From contig CALSLT010000013.1 in NCBI GenBank assembly GCA_943787265.1, positions 1-64,000 of the forward strand: a stretch of 64,000 nucleotides of DNA, in the 5' to 3' direction. Position numbers and translations under genes: made by a program. This DNA comes from an uncultured Planctomycetaceae bacterium (GTDB lineage: Bacteria; Planctomycetota; Planctomycetia; Planctomycetales; Planctomycetaceae). The first letter of the stretch is position 1, and every line of letters begins with the position of its first letter. The notes beneath the pieces are model-generated. The model was given only the letters and a program-made list of their open reading frames with translations, was not told where the DNA came from and did not search any database. Positions 32,335 to 41,594 of the stretch are shown here, one piece after another.

Positions 32335-34249
32335 ATGTCTTTCGCACTGGTCCAACTCAATGGAACGTCGCCGGGCAACAGCCTGCCGCTTGACATCAAT
32401 GCTCCACCGGTGACGCTTGGGCGAGACCCCGCACGCGACTTTCCCATCGACGATCACATGTGCTCGAGGCTGCATTGCCGGCTGTGGTTCGACGGAAATT
32501 GCTGGCGGGTTGAGGACTGCTCCAGCCGCAACGGCACCTACCTGAACTCGCGGAAGATCGATCAGGACATCCTGCAACCGGGCGACGCCATCCGCATCGG
32601 CGACCGACTGTTTGTCTTCATCCAGCAGGGCGAAGCGGTCTCGGGTTCCGGTTGGCAGCCGGCGCTGCTTGAATCAACGACGTTCGTCGCGCGAGTGCCC
32701 GACTCGCAACAGAAGGACGCCGTCGTCGGGCAGCTCAAAGGAAAGGGCAGCCCGGATTCAATCCGCAACGCCGCGATCCTGTGCCGACTCGCTGGCGAGC
32801 TGCACGAAAAGGACAGCATCGAATCGATGCTGACCACCGTCGTGAAAGCTCTGAAGGCTGGAACAAAAGCCGACGCCATCGTCATCTGGCTGACCGGGAT
32901 TGACGGTCGACTTAGGCGTTACGGTGCGAAGCCCGCGAGCACTCACGAAGCACCGTCGCCGCTCGCCAGCCTGGCGATGGATCAGCAGGAAGCGTTACTC
33001 GTCGAGCAACCCGGCAAAGAAGACGACTCGATGGAATCAACCGTCGTTGACCAGGCACCGGGCTCCGCGATCTGTGTCCCGATTCCTCAACGAAACAGTT
33101 GCCGCGGAGCCATCGAAGTCTTGCGTAACAGTCTCGTCGAATCGCTCAAGCAATCGAACCTCGAACTCTGCATCGCCGTCGCTCGCCAAAACCGGTCTCG
33201 CCCTGGAAAACCTGGAACATCGCGAGCGTCTCGAACAAGCCAACGTCCAACTTCGCAGCGAGGTCTCCGGTACGAACCGAATGATCGGAGAAAGCCCGGC
33301 CATCACTCGACTGCTGGAACTGGTTGGCCGGGTGGCCCCTACCGAGTCCACCGTGCTCGTCGCCGGTGAGAGCGGTACGGGCAAGGAACTCGTCGCACGC
33401 ATGATTCACGATTCGAGTCTGCGATCGACCGGCCCGTACGTCGCCGTCAACTGTGCCGCGTTCAACGAAGCGTTGCTGGAAAGCGAACTCTTCGGCCACG
33501 AAAAGGGAGCGTTCACCGGCGCGGCAAAACAGCATCTCGGCCAGTTCGAACGTGCTCATCGCGGAACGATCTTTCTGGACGAGATCGGCGAGATGAGCCT
33601 CAACTGCCAGTCCAAACTGCTGCGAATCCTGGAAGGCCACCCTTTCGAACGTCTCGGCGGCACTGACCGAATTCAGACCGACGTCCGCATCGTCGCCGCA
33701 ACGCACCGCACATTGCCCGACCTGATCGACGACGGTCGTTTCCGGGAAGACCTTTATTTCCGACTGCGAGTCATCGAGTTACAAATTCCCCCGCTTCGAG
33801 ACCGAGGCGACGACATCCTGCTGCTCGCCGGAAGTTTTCTGCAACATTTCCATAAGAAAACCGGCCGAGGCCCCGTCCGCCTCTCCGCCGCCGCAGCCGA
33901 CGCTCTGATGCAACACGGATGGCCGGGCAACGTCCGAGAACTACGAAACGCCATCGAGCGCGCCGCCGTCCTCGGCTTCGACGAAGAAGTTCAACCTGAC
34001 GACCTCGGCCTGCGCCTCACCCAACGCTCCACCGCCGATCCCGCGTCACCAGTATCGGGCGTGGCTCCCCTTGCCACTCACCCGTCGCCGCCTGCCTCAA
34101 ACACAAACCTCGCCGACGCCGAACTACGACACATCAAAGCCGTCCTCGCCCAATGCGGCGGCAACAAAAGCCAAGCCTGCAAACTCCTCGGTATCGGACG
34201 TGGAACGCTCTACAAAAAGCTGAAAGAAATCGAAAAGCGTGGGCTGTGA
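32335..34249 (+). pseudogene. FHA-GAF-sigma54 activator, frameshifted
   Basis: An enhancer-binding protein of about 637 residues if repaired. FHA at residues 1-105 (GRDPARDFPIDDHMCSRLHC, SSRNGTYLN) reads phosphothreonine. A GAF-like region follows at about 145-285. The AAA+ domain (from about 310) has [14 protein letters not shown] for sigma-54 contact and FLDEIGEM. A Fis-type HTH ([21 protein letters not shown]) ends the protein. An extra A in the AAAA run at 33188-33191 shifts the frame; deleting it joins VARQ to [15 protein letters not shown] plus kinases nearby suggests phosphorylation-controlled transcription. Confidence 0.85.
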
Positions 34250-34392
34250 AAGGTCAAAATCTCGACAACTTCTAATAACGCTGTACTTCTGCCAAAACGA
34301 TCGACGAACCAATCATGACATCTAGTATCCTGTTCTAGTTCTAAACATATGATAACATGATCGTGCCTTAGCGCCAGCTATCGCCCGGACAC

Positions 34393-35376
34393 ATGGTTGG
34401 CGATCAAACCTTCAGGACTCCTTTTGTGAAGAAGATCGACCAGACAAACTTTTGTCCGCCGAATCTCGACGAGTCCGACTCCCTATCGCCACTGGTTGTC
34501 CACCGGCGGAAGGGGACTGACAATCGGAGCCTAGTGATCTTCGTCCATGGTCTCAGCGGCGATCGCTATGGCACGTGGGGCAAATTCCCTCACCTACTCT
34601 TCGACGATTGCCCACACATTGATCTGGGAGCCTATGCCTACCGCACAGCTTTGAAACGAGCAGTGTTCTGGAAATCCATCAGCCTGTCGCGTGAGGCAGA
34701 AATTTTTGCCCAGGAGCTACGAGACGACGATCAGTACAAACAAATCATATTGATCGGTCACAGTATGGGCGGCTTGCTGTGCAAGTCCGCCATTAAGTGG
34801 CTTCATGAAGCGGGTGCGACAAACACACTAGACAGACTGAACGGCTTGGTATTGATGGATGTGCCTCAAGCCGGTTCTGTGCGCCGAATTCCTTTTCTCG
34901 ATCGTATCTCAAGTGACGCAGCGGTTCTGAAAGCTCATGGTGAGTTTGTCACCAACGTCACTCGCATGTTCCAAAATCACATATGGAACTCGTCGGAGAC
35001 AGCTCCAGTCGGCAAAGTTCATCTACCAACTTGGGCACTCAAAGGTGCATCCGACTTCTGGGTTGATCGCCTTAGCGCTGGGCTTGACCTACCGGATTGT
35101 CAGATGAAAACAGTCCACGGGTCCCACACGTCTATCGTGAAGCCCGTTTGCCGAGAAAACGAGGGGTACAAATACGTTCGCGACTGCATCGAACAGTTGT
35201 GTCCTACGCCTAAGCAAATAGCCAACTGTCAAGAAAACGATCAGAAATCGATGCAGTTCTATGAGAAAAAATTCCAGGAACTTCGTGTCTGGAAAGAAAA
35301 GTACGACCTTGGGGAAGATCTTGTCGCGGAATACGACAAAAAGATCCTCGACCAATGGGTTCAGGACAAGAGGTAA
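34393..35376 (+). CDS. Alpha/beta hydrolase (esterase/lipase, PGAP1/DUF676-like)
   Basis: A 327-residue cytoplasmic hydrolase. The oxyanion strand is VIFVHGLSGD, the nucleophile elbow is ILIGHSMGGLLC (catalytic Ser near residue 125), an acidic residue sits in the later DFWVDRLSAG region, and the probable catalytic His is in KTVHGSHTSIV. The long helical tail (about 275-327) is charged. It resembles lipase or GPI-deacylase-type effectors found in bacterial and fungal immune receptors. Six bases separate it from the TIR-TPR gene, so both are probably one unit. Composition is noticeably more AT-rich than flanking genes. Confidence 0.8.
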   Translation: MVGDQTFRTPFVKKIDQTNFCPPNLDESDSLSPLVVHRRKGTDNRSLVIFVHGLSGDRYGTWGKFPHLLFDDCPHIDLGAYAYRTALKRAVFWKSISLSREAEIFAQELRDDDQYKQIILIGHSMGGLLCKSAIKWLHEAGATNTLDRLNGLVLMDVPQAGSVRRIPFLDRISSDAAVLKAHGEFVTNVTRMFQNHIWNSSETAPVGKVHLPTWALKGASDFWVDRLSAGLDLPDCQMKTVHGSHTSIVKPVCRENEGYKYVRDCIEQLCPTPKQIANCQENDQKSMQFYEKKFQELRVWKEKYDLGEDLVAEYDKKILDQWVQDKR

Positions 35377-35382
35377 CCACCA

Positions 35383-37074
35383 ATGAATTCCATAGGTCAT
35401 CAACAGCAAGTCTTCATAAGCCATGCGCATGAAGACCGCGCATTGGCGAAATGTCTGAATGATTTTCTTCAGAGCGGCAACGCAACAGTGCAAACCACTG
35501 ACGACTCGATCCATGCTGGTCAGAACTGGAAGCGAGAAATTGAGCACGCGATTACCAAAGCGGATGTAAGCCTATTTGTATTCGGCCGCAATTTAATACC
35601 TATACAAGAGACTGAGGCACGTACTGCGATTGAAAAAGCTGAATCCGACGCCGCTTTTAGAATCATCCCTGTTCTTCTGCCGGAGTGCTCCTTCGACGCT
35701 CTCCCCTTGGAGATTAAAGAACGACAAATAATTGATCTGCGCGACATTCATAATAACCAGGAACGCTTCAATAGAATTGCGGCAGTCATACTGGTGAATT
35801 CAGAAACGGGCGCACCTGCTACCGACGAAGAAGTCGGCGACCGACTATTCCAGTCCAGCGACCGAAATGGTTCGGTACCATTTTATGAGCGAGCGCTACG
35901 GATTGCTGAAATGCAATACGGAACGCGGCACCAAAACGTGTCAACGTTGTCCAGCAAACTGGGCACGGTACATCATGAATTGGGCAACCTAGAGCAATCA
36001 AGAATGTGCTTTGAGCGAGCACTTCAAATCGACGCAGCGAGCTTCGGTGAGAATCACCCAACTGTAGCGCGTGACCTCAACAATTTAGCAATGCTTCTTC
36101 AGGCCACAAACCGGCTTTCGGAAGCCGAGTCACTAATGCACCGCGCGTTGGCAATCGACGAGCAATCATACGGCAAAGAACATCCCACGGTGGCCGTTCG
36201 GCTCAACAACTTGGCTCAGTTACTTAAGGCTACAAACCGTCTTGCGGAGGCCGAGCCACTCATGCGTCGCGCAGTCGACGTCTTTGAGTCGTCTCTTGGA
36301 GCCGATCACCCAAACGTTGCTACATGCCTCAACCACCTGGCACAGGTGCTCTCGGACACGGGCCGCCTAATCGAGGCCGAGTCACTTATGCGACAAGCAA
36401 TGGTCATCGATGAGCGGGCCTTTGGGACCGAGCATCCCGACGTCGCCCGAGACCTCAATAATTTGGCGGCATTGCTCCAAGACAGGAACCATCTGACTGA
36501 GGCTGAACCGCTGATGCGCCGAGCATTGAAAATTGACGAACAGTCCTTCGGTAAGGATCACCCCTTGGTGGCAGTCCGTCTCAATAACTTGGCTCAGTTG
36601 CTAAAAGCCACGAACCGCCTCACGGAAGCCGAACCACTGATGCGACGAGCGCTGTCAATCGACGAAAATATATACGGCCGCGAACATCCGTTAGTCGCCA
36701 TCGACCTCAACAACTTGGCCTTGTTACTTTCGACAACGAAGCGTCAATCTGAAGCCGAATTTTTGATGCGGCGACATGTTGAAATCCTCCGTGATTTCGA
36801 GAAAAACACTGGTCATGTCCACCCACATATGCAAGTCGGGATCGCCAACTACGTATCACTGCTACAAGACATGAAACTATCATGCCAGATGATTCAAGAA
36901 CGACTCATCGTCATGCAGGTAGACAATACAGTAGTTATGCCCAGTCAAATTCATGACAGTGCACCATGCCCAATGGATAACAAACTCGACCGCAGCATTG
37001 CTCGCAAATCTGGTAGAAATTCCCCATGCCCATGTGGCAGTGGAAAGAAATATAAGAAATGCTGTGGCAGTTAG
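35383..37074 (+). CDS. TIR-TPR-SEC-C protein, candidate immune receptor
   Basis: A 563-residue, three-part protein. Residues 8-140 are a TIR domain (FISHAHEDRALAKCLNDFL, WKREIEHAITKADVSLFVFG, then QETEARTAIEKA, where Glu78 is the likely NAD-hydrolase residue). Residues about 165-480 are seven or so kinesin-light-chain-type TPRs (NLAQLLKATNRLAEAEPLMRRA, period 42). The C-terminus has a SEC-C zinc motif, PCPCGSGKKYKKCC. TIR-TPR combinations are known in bacterial immunity; the SEC-C ending and the hydrolase partner make this one unusual. No NB-ARC domain is present. Confidence 0.82.
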   Translation: MNSIGHQQQVFISHAHEDRALAKCLNDFLQSGNATVQTTDDSIHAGQNWKREIEHAITKADVSLFVFGRNLIPIQETEARTAIEKAESDAAFRIIPVLLPECSFDALPLEIKERQIIDLRDIHNNQERFNRIAAVILVNSETGAPATDEEVGDRLFQSSDRNGSVPFYERALRIAEMQYGTRHQNVSTLSSKLGTVHHELGNLEQSRMCFERALQIDAASFGENHPTVARDLNNLAMLLQATNRLSEAESLMHRALAIDEQSYGKEHPTVAVRLNNLAQLLKATNRLAEAEPLMRRAVDVFESSLGADHPNVATCLNHLAQVLSDTGRLIEAESLMRQAMVIDERAFGTEHPDVARDLNNLAALLQDRNHLTEAEPLMRRALKIDEQSFGKDHPLVAVRLNNLAQLLKATNRLTEAEPLMRRALSIDENIYGREHPLVAIDLNNLALLLSTTKRQSEAEFLMRRHVEILRDFEKNTGHVHPHMQVGIANYVSLLQDMKLSCQMIQERLIVMQVDNTVVMPSQIHDSAPCPMDNKLDRSIARKSGRNSPCPCGSGKKYKKCCGS

Positions 37075-37214
37075 CACCACTCGCCCCTGAATTAGCATTT
37101 CCGTTGTAAAATCAAAACAAAGAGGCACAGGAAAGTAATTACATCAAGTACTATGTTCGATCAACTCAAGAAGCAAACCGAAACCAGCGAATACGTTTTC
37201 TACCAAACTCAGAA

Positions 37215-37637
37215 ATGGTTCGGCACACGTCGCTGATCGGCAGGGTGCTCGGCGTTGTGGCTCCCATTGCGAAGAATGCCTCGCAACTGCTCGGTGGCGA
37301 CGACGACGGGCGAGCCGAGGTCCTCAAACAGATCGACGTGATGAAATCTCTGGGCGACGCGGCAAAGCAAATGAAGGCAGAAGGGCATTCCGGCTGGGAC
37401 GAGGACCACATCGCTCGCCACGAACCGTTTCGCGAGATCGTCGAGGGAGCCGAGCATCGCGTCTTCCACAGCCTGCTCCGCGAGCTGGACAAGAGCGAGC
37501 ATTACGGCGGTCTGAAGTGGACTCTCGACAAAGCCAGCGGCGACTGGATGTGGCTCTGCCCGCAACACTTCAAAATCTTCAACCCCGACCTGCCGAAGCT
37601 GCCACCTTCAAGCCCCGTTTCAGAACCTGCAACTTAA
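37215..37637 (+). CDS. Hypothetical protein, possible C-terminal remnant of a large receptor
   Basis: A 140-residue ORF with GC-rich composition like the rest of the genome, unlike the AT-rich cassette on its left. Its end (SGDWMWLCPQHFKIFNPDLPKLP) resembles tails of planctomycete ROCO/COR and related multidomain proteins. A short ORF in another frame (from 37153) overlaps it, so it may be the leftover of a gene whose 5' part was lost, perhaps when the neighbouring cassette inserted. Low confidence in any function. Confidence 0.4.
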   Translation: MVRHTSLIGRVLGVVAPIAKNASQLLGGDDDGRAEVLKQIDVMKSLGDAAKQMKAEGHSGWDEDHIARHEPFREIVEGAEHRVFHSLLRELDKSEHYGGLKWTLDKASGDWMWLCPQHFKIFNPDLPKLPPSSPVSEPAT

Positions 37638-37721
37638 GGCTGGATGCGCGCGACGTGGTTGCGCTTTCTGGATTGATAAAACTACCGCGGTGCTCGCACC
37701 GCGTTCTGATCCGTTGGACGG

Positions 37722-38699
37722 TCAGGCCAGAATCTGCTCTGCGGAGATGTCGATCCAGGTTGAGAACATTTCGCCGGGGCCGAGGATTTTCCAGCCGGTG
37801 TTCAGGCCCTGTTTGGCAGCTTCGCTTTGCTCAAGGTTGATGGCGTCGGTGACGCAAGTGTATGGCTCGAAGCAGATGGCGTTGCGATTCGGCGGCGTGT
37901 AGATCACCAGTTCCTGGAAGCTGCCGGGGTTACGCTGAGCGATCTGCAGGCCGGCGGCTTCGTCCATCATCAGACACTCGACGATGTCGGCGGGGACTCC
38001 GCTGAAAACGTCGTCCAGTTTTCGCTCGCCAAAGTAAACTCCGTCTGTCAATGGGAAGTCGGAAGGCAGAGAGCTTTTGCTACCAGTCGGCAGGCAGTCG
38101 GTCAGTTCCCATTGCTCGGTGACGGGTGCCTGGCAGAGGCACTTGGTGGCTTCGGTTTCCGACGTCAGCGGCAGCTTGAAGTAAGCATGCGTTCCCAGCC
38201 CCCACGGCAATGCAACTTTGTCCGGATTAAAGATTTCGAACTTGGAATGCAGCGTCGAGCCCGTCAACTCGTAGTGGACTCGGATGACGAAATCGGCTGG
38301 CCAGAGTTCGAGGCGATCCGGAGCGTCTTCGCTAAGTTGAAACTCGCCAATCACAAAATCGTCCCCCTGCGCGACGACTCGCCACGGGCGGTCGATACAG
38401 AAACCGTGGATCGCATTCCCGTTGCCGTCGTAGCCGACCTTCTCTTCGGGAAGCTGATAATCCTTCCCTGCCCAAGAGAAGCTTCCGCCTTTGATTCTGT
38501 TCGGAAAGGGGAAGAGCAGCGGAATGCCATTGCCGCTGACTCGACCTTCGCCTTCCGCGAAACCGTCCTGAGAATCGATCACGTCGACGATGCGGCCGTC
38601 GACGTCCGCTTTGAATTCGAAGCAGTTGAAGCCTCGATCGACTGAAATACTGGCGGTGGATTCTGAATCTGCGGATTCGAGCGTGATGATGTTGGACAT
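37722..38699 (-). CDS. Aldose 1-epimerase
   Basis: Interconverts alpha and beta anomers of hexoses; 325 residues from the ATG at 38699 (an in-frame start lies 51 bases upstream). Family pattern: NRIKGGSFSWAGKDYQLP, NAIHGFCIDRPW with catalytic His, LGTHAYFKLP with the second His, and PPNRNAICFEPY near the end with the Glu base region. Its neighbour across the intergenic space is a divergent secreted protein. Confidence 0.9.
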   Translation of the reverse strand: MSNIITLESADSESTASISVDRGFNCFEFKADVDGRIVDVIDSQDGFAEGEGRVSGNGIPLLFPFPNRIKGGSFSWAGKDYQLPEEKVGYDGNGNAIHGFCIDRPWRVVAQGDDFVIGEFQLSEDAPDRLELWPADFVIRVHYELTGSTLHSKFEIFNPDKVALPWGLGTHAYFKLPLTSETEATKCLCQAPVTEQWELTDCLPTGSKSSLPSDFPLTDGVYFGERKLDDVFSGVPADIVECLMMDEAAGLQIAQRNPGSFQELVIYTPPNRNAICFEPYTCVTDAINLEQSEAAKQGLNTGWKILGPGEMFSTWIDISAEQILA

Positions 38700-38906
38700 G
38701 GCGGAAGTTCCAGAGCTGAGCGGGACTGAATGGATGATCGATAAATTCAATGAAGATTATGAGTGCGAGTAATCCGTTATCGCGGACAGGGCCTGAAGCC
38801 CGGATCGGCGGAAAGAATATGCCACCAGGCGGCGGAAGTCTCGCGTGCCGGACGCTGCCCCCGCTACGATCCCGCTTGATTGTTCAAACACTTCCGGAGG
38901 AACGTC

Positions 38907-40778
38907 ATGCGTCGCACAGTCAGCTTGCTCTGTATTGCTTTCAGCGTGGTCCTGGCCCGGCTACCGATCACTGCCGGTGACGATGTTGTTCCGTCGTTAA
39001 CTGTCGACTCGCCGGTGTCGCCCCCTACGTGGGCATTACTTCAGCGAGAATTGCTCAAGGCAAACGGCGATGCCTGCGAGGAATTTTACAATCGATACTT
39101 CGACGAGCGAGGCTTCCTGCTCTGCGTTGAACGATGGGGCGGTGATGACGGTCCCGATGACGCCATCGAAAACTGTCACCGGTGGCCAATCCTGCATGCA
39201 CTCGGAGCCGACGACCGAGTTCTGAAACTCTACAAGCAAGCATGGGAAGGGCATCTCCGGCAGTACACGCTGGCGAAAACGACGCACGTTCCGTTTGCAA
39301 AAGACGGAATGTACTACCGCGAATTCCCTGTGATGTTCGACTGGCTGCATCATGCCGAAGGCTTAACCGTCTTCTGCAATCAAGGGCTGTCGGATCCGAC
39401 TGATCGGAATCTGCTCCTTCGTACGCGACGGTTCGCGGGCTTCTACCTCAACGATCACCCACAGGCTCAGAACTACGACACGAAGCACCGCATCATCAAG
39501 AGCATGTTCACTGGCAGCCGCGGCCCGCTGATGAGAAGGGCGACGGGCCTCGACTGGGCCGGCGATCCGATCGAAATTGAACATCGCTTCGAACTCGGAC
39601 ACGGCGAGCGAAACTACGAAGAGATGGTCGCTCACTTCAAAGATTACAACGACATCGTCGGCGACCACCCGCAGAACCTGTTGTCGACAGCGCTGGGGCT
39701 CAACGCTTTCATGCTGACTGGCGAGACTCGCTACCGCGACTGGGTCCTCGAATACACCGACGCGTGGCGGCAGCGGATGGTCGACAACAAGAACATCATT
39801 CCGACAAAGATCGGACTCGACGGAAAGATCGGCGGCCCTGACGGTAAATGGTACGGCAGTGTCTACGGCTGGGGCTTCAGTGTCGAGGTGCCTCAGACAG
39901 GCGCACTCGCTCATCGCAACACCCACTATCTCGGCCTGCCTGGATTCATGAATGCTTACCTGCTGACCGGCGAGGATCGATTTCTGGATCCGTGGCGAAA
40001 GCAGATCGGCGTGATCAACGGTCAAGCGAAAATGATCGACGGAAAAACTCAGTACCCGCGAATGTTTGGCGACGACGGGTGGTACAGCTACTCAACCGCG
40101 AAGTACACGACCGGCGTTGACGAGCTCGCCTTTATGACTCAGAAGGATGAGGACCTTGCCCGCGTATCGAGAACCGGATGGTGGGGATACCTCGCCGGCG
40201 CAAACGCCGCCTGGCCGGAGCAGTCTTTAAGAGCTGATCTGGCGACAGTCCGAAAAAAGGTACTGGCCAGTCGCGCCGACACGACAACTCCGGACACCAG
40301 ACTGGCCGACGATCCGATGAAACTGAACCCAGCCAGCATCGCCTCACTCGTTCAACAAACGCTGGGAGGGCTTCCCACCAACAAGCAGGGACTCGTGCTG
40401 CACAGCCGGTTGCGATACTTCGATCCGATCAAACGCCGAGCCGGGCTGCCTTCAGGTTGTGCGGCGCTCGTGCAGAAACTCGAAGCAGAATCCACAACCG
40501 TGACATTGGTAAACACAGACCAGCTCAACTCGAAAACTGTGACGATCCAGGCTGGCGGTTACGGCGAGCATCAATTCACGTCAGGCCTGTATCGTCAAGC
40601 CTCTCATACGCCAGCGGCTCAATCAAACTCTACCGATGAAGGTTGGGATTCAATTGAAATCAAAAGCCGGTCGATAACCTTGACCCTGGAAGCTGGCTGC
40701 GGCATCCAATTGAAACTCGGAACGCAGCGGTACGTCAATCAGCCGACGATGTCATTTCCGTGGAACCGGACGAGGTAA
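38907..40778 (+). CDS. Secreted protein with possible (alpha/alpha)6-barrel, function unknown
   Basis: A 623-residue exported protein. The start at 38907 gives MRRTVSLLCIAFSVVLARLPITAG, a signal peptide. The body has repeated helices with conserved aromatics (ENCHRWPILHALG, VMFDWLHHAEGL, NLLSTALGLNAFMLTGETRY, YGWGFSVEVPQTG, YLGLPGFMNAYLLTGEDRF), reminiscent of (alpha/alpha)6 glycan-acting enzymes. The C-terminal 130 residues look like a beta domain (STTVTLVNTDQLNSKTVTIQ). No definite catalytic pair can be named. Sugar-related neighbours (epimerase) fit a glycan role. Confidence 0.6.
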   Translation: MRRTVSLLCIAFSVVLARLPITAGDDVVPSLTVDSPVSPPTWALLQRELLKANGDACEEFYNRYFDERGFLLCVERWGGDDGPDDAIENCHRWPILHALGADDRVLKLYKQAWEGHLRQYTLAKTTHVPFAKDGMYYREFPVMFDWLHHAEGLTVFCNQGLSDPTDRNLLLRTRRFAGFYLNDHPQAQNYDTKHRIIKSMFTGSRGPLMRRATGLDWAGDPIEIEHRFELGHGERNYEEMVAHFKDYNDIVGDHPQNLLSTALGLNAFMLTGETRYRDWVLEYTDAWRQRMVDNKNIIPTKIGLDGKIGGPDGKWYGSVYGWGFSVEVPQTGALAHRNTHYLGLPGFMNAYLLTGEDRFLDPWRKQIGVINGQAKMIDGKTQYPRMFGDDGWYSYSTAKYTTGVDELAFMTQKDEDLARVSRTGWWGYLAGANAAWPEQSLRADLATVRKKVLASRADTTTPDTRLADDPMKLNPASIASLVQQTLGGLPTNKQGLVLHSRLRYFDPIKRRAGLPSGCAALVQKLEAESTTVTLVNTDQLNSKTVTIQAGGYGEHQFTSGLYRQASHTPAAQSNSTDEGWDSIEIKSRSITLTLEAGCGIQLKLGTQRYVNQPTMSFPWNRTR

Positions 40779-40867
40779 ACCGCAACCTGAAGGTGCAGGC
40801 CTATCAGTTTGGCCAGGCTGTAAATCGATAAACGCCGACATCAGAAATCATTGAAAAGGATCACGGC

Positions 40868-41557
40868 ATGCCGGATGGAAAAGTTGTTGTGCTGACGGGA
40901 GCAACTCGAGGACTTGGTCGAGCGATGGCAGCTCGCTTGATCGAAGAAGGACACACGGTCATCGGATGCGGTCGGTCGCTTTCAGGAATCAAAGACCTCG
41001 ATTCTTCTTACACGTCTCCTCACCGCTTCGATTGTGTAGACGTCGTGAATGACAGCCAGGTCTCGGAATGGGCTCAAAGCGTCATCGCTCAAGTCGGGCC
41101 ACCAGACATGCTGTTGAACAACGCCGCCACAGTGAACCCCAATGCTCCCGTGTGGGAAGTATCCGCCGAAGACTTTGACTCGGTCATCGATGTCAACATC
41201 AAAGGTGTCGCCAACGTGCTGCGTCACTTTGTTCCGTCAATGGTCGAACAATCCAGCGGCATCATTGTGAACTTCAGCTCGGGCTGGGGAAGGTCGACAT
41301 CCCCAGAAGTCGGCCCTTACTGCGCCACAAAATGGGCCATAGAAGGCCTGACGCAATCACTCGCTCAGGAACTTCCCGACGGCATGGCCGCAATTCCGCT
41401 GAACCCCGGAATCATCAACACAGAGCTGCTGCAAAGCTGCTTTGGATCCGGCGCCGCCCACTACCCCACTCCAGAAGAATGGAGCCACTACGCCGTGCCA
41501 TACATCCTGGGAATTCGCCCGTCGCAGAACGGACAGTCACTCAGCGTCACTCCTTGA
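40868..41557 (+). CDS. Short-chain dehydrogenase/reductase
   Basis: A classical SDR of 229 residues. Glycine motif TGATRGLG, NNAATVN, an active-site Ser in NFSSGWGR and the catalytic YCATK (YxxxK) are all present, unlike the SDR at 10 kb. LNPGIINTELL is the usual PG motif. NAD(P)-dependent; substrate unknown. It lies between the secreted protein and the efflux adaptor. Confidence 0.92.
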   Translation: MPDGKVVVLTGATRGLGRAMAARLIEEGHTVIGCGRSLSGIKDLDSSYTSPHRFDCVDVVNDSQVSEWAQSVIAQVGPPDMLLNNAATVNPNAPVWEVSAEDFDSVIDVNIKGVANVLRHFVPSMVEQSSGIIVNFSSGWGRSTSPEVGPYCATKWAIEGLTQSLAQELPDGMAAIPLNPGIINTELLQSCFGSGAAHYPTPEEWSHYAVPYILGIRPSQNGQSLSVTP

Positions 41558-41594
41558 GTTGATCGCTCTTCAAACAAACTCTGACATCAGGCAA

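Noticed and set aside
33170..33200. Programmed frameshifting or transcriptional slippage in the FHA-sigma54 gene
   Set aside because: An A4 run is too short for efficient slippage and no stimulatory structure is apparent; mutation or sequencing error is simpler.
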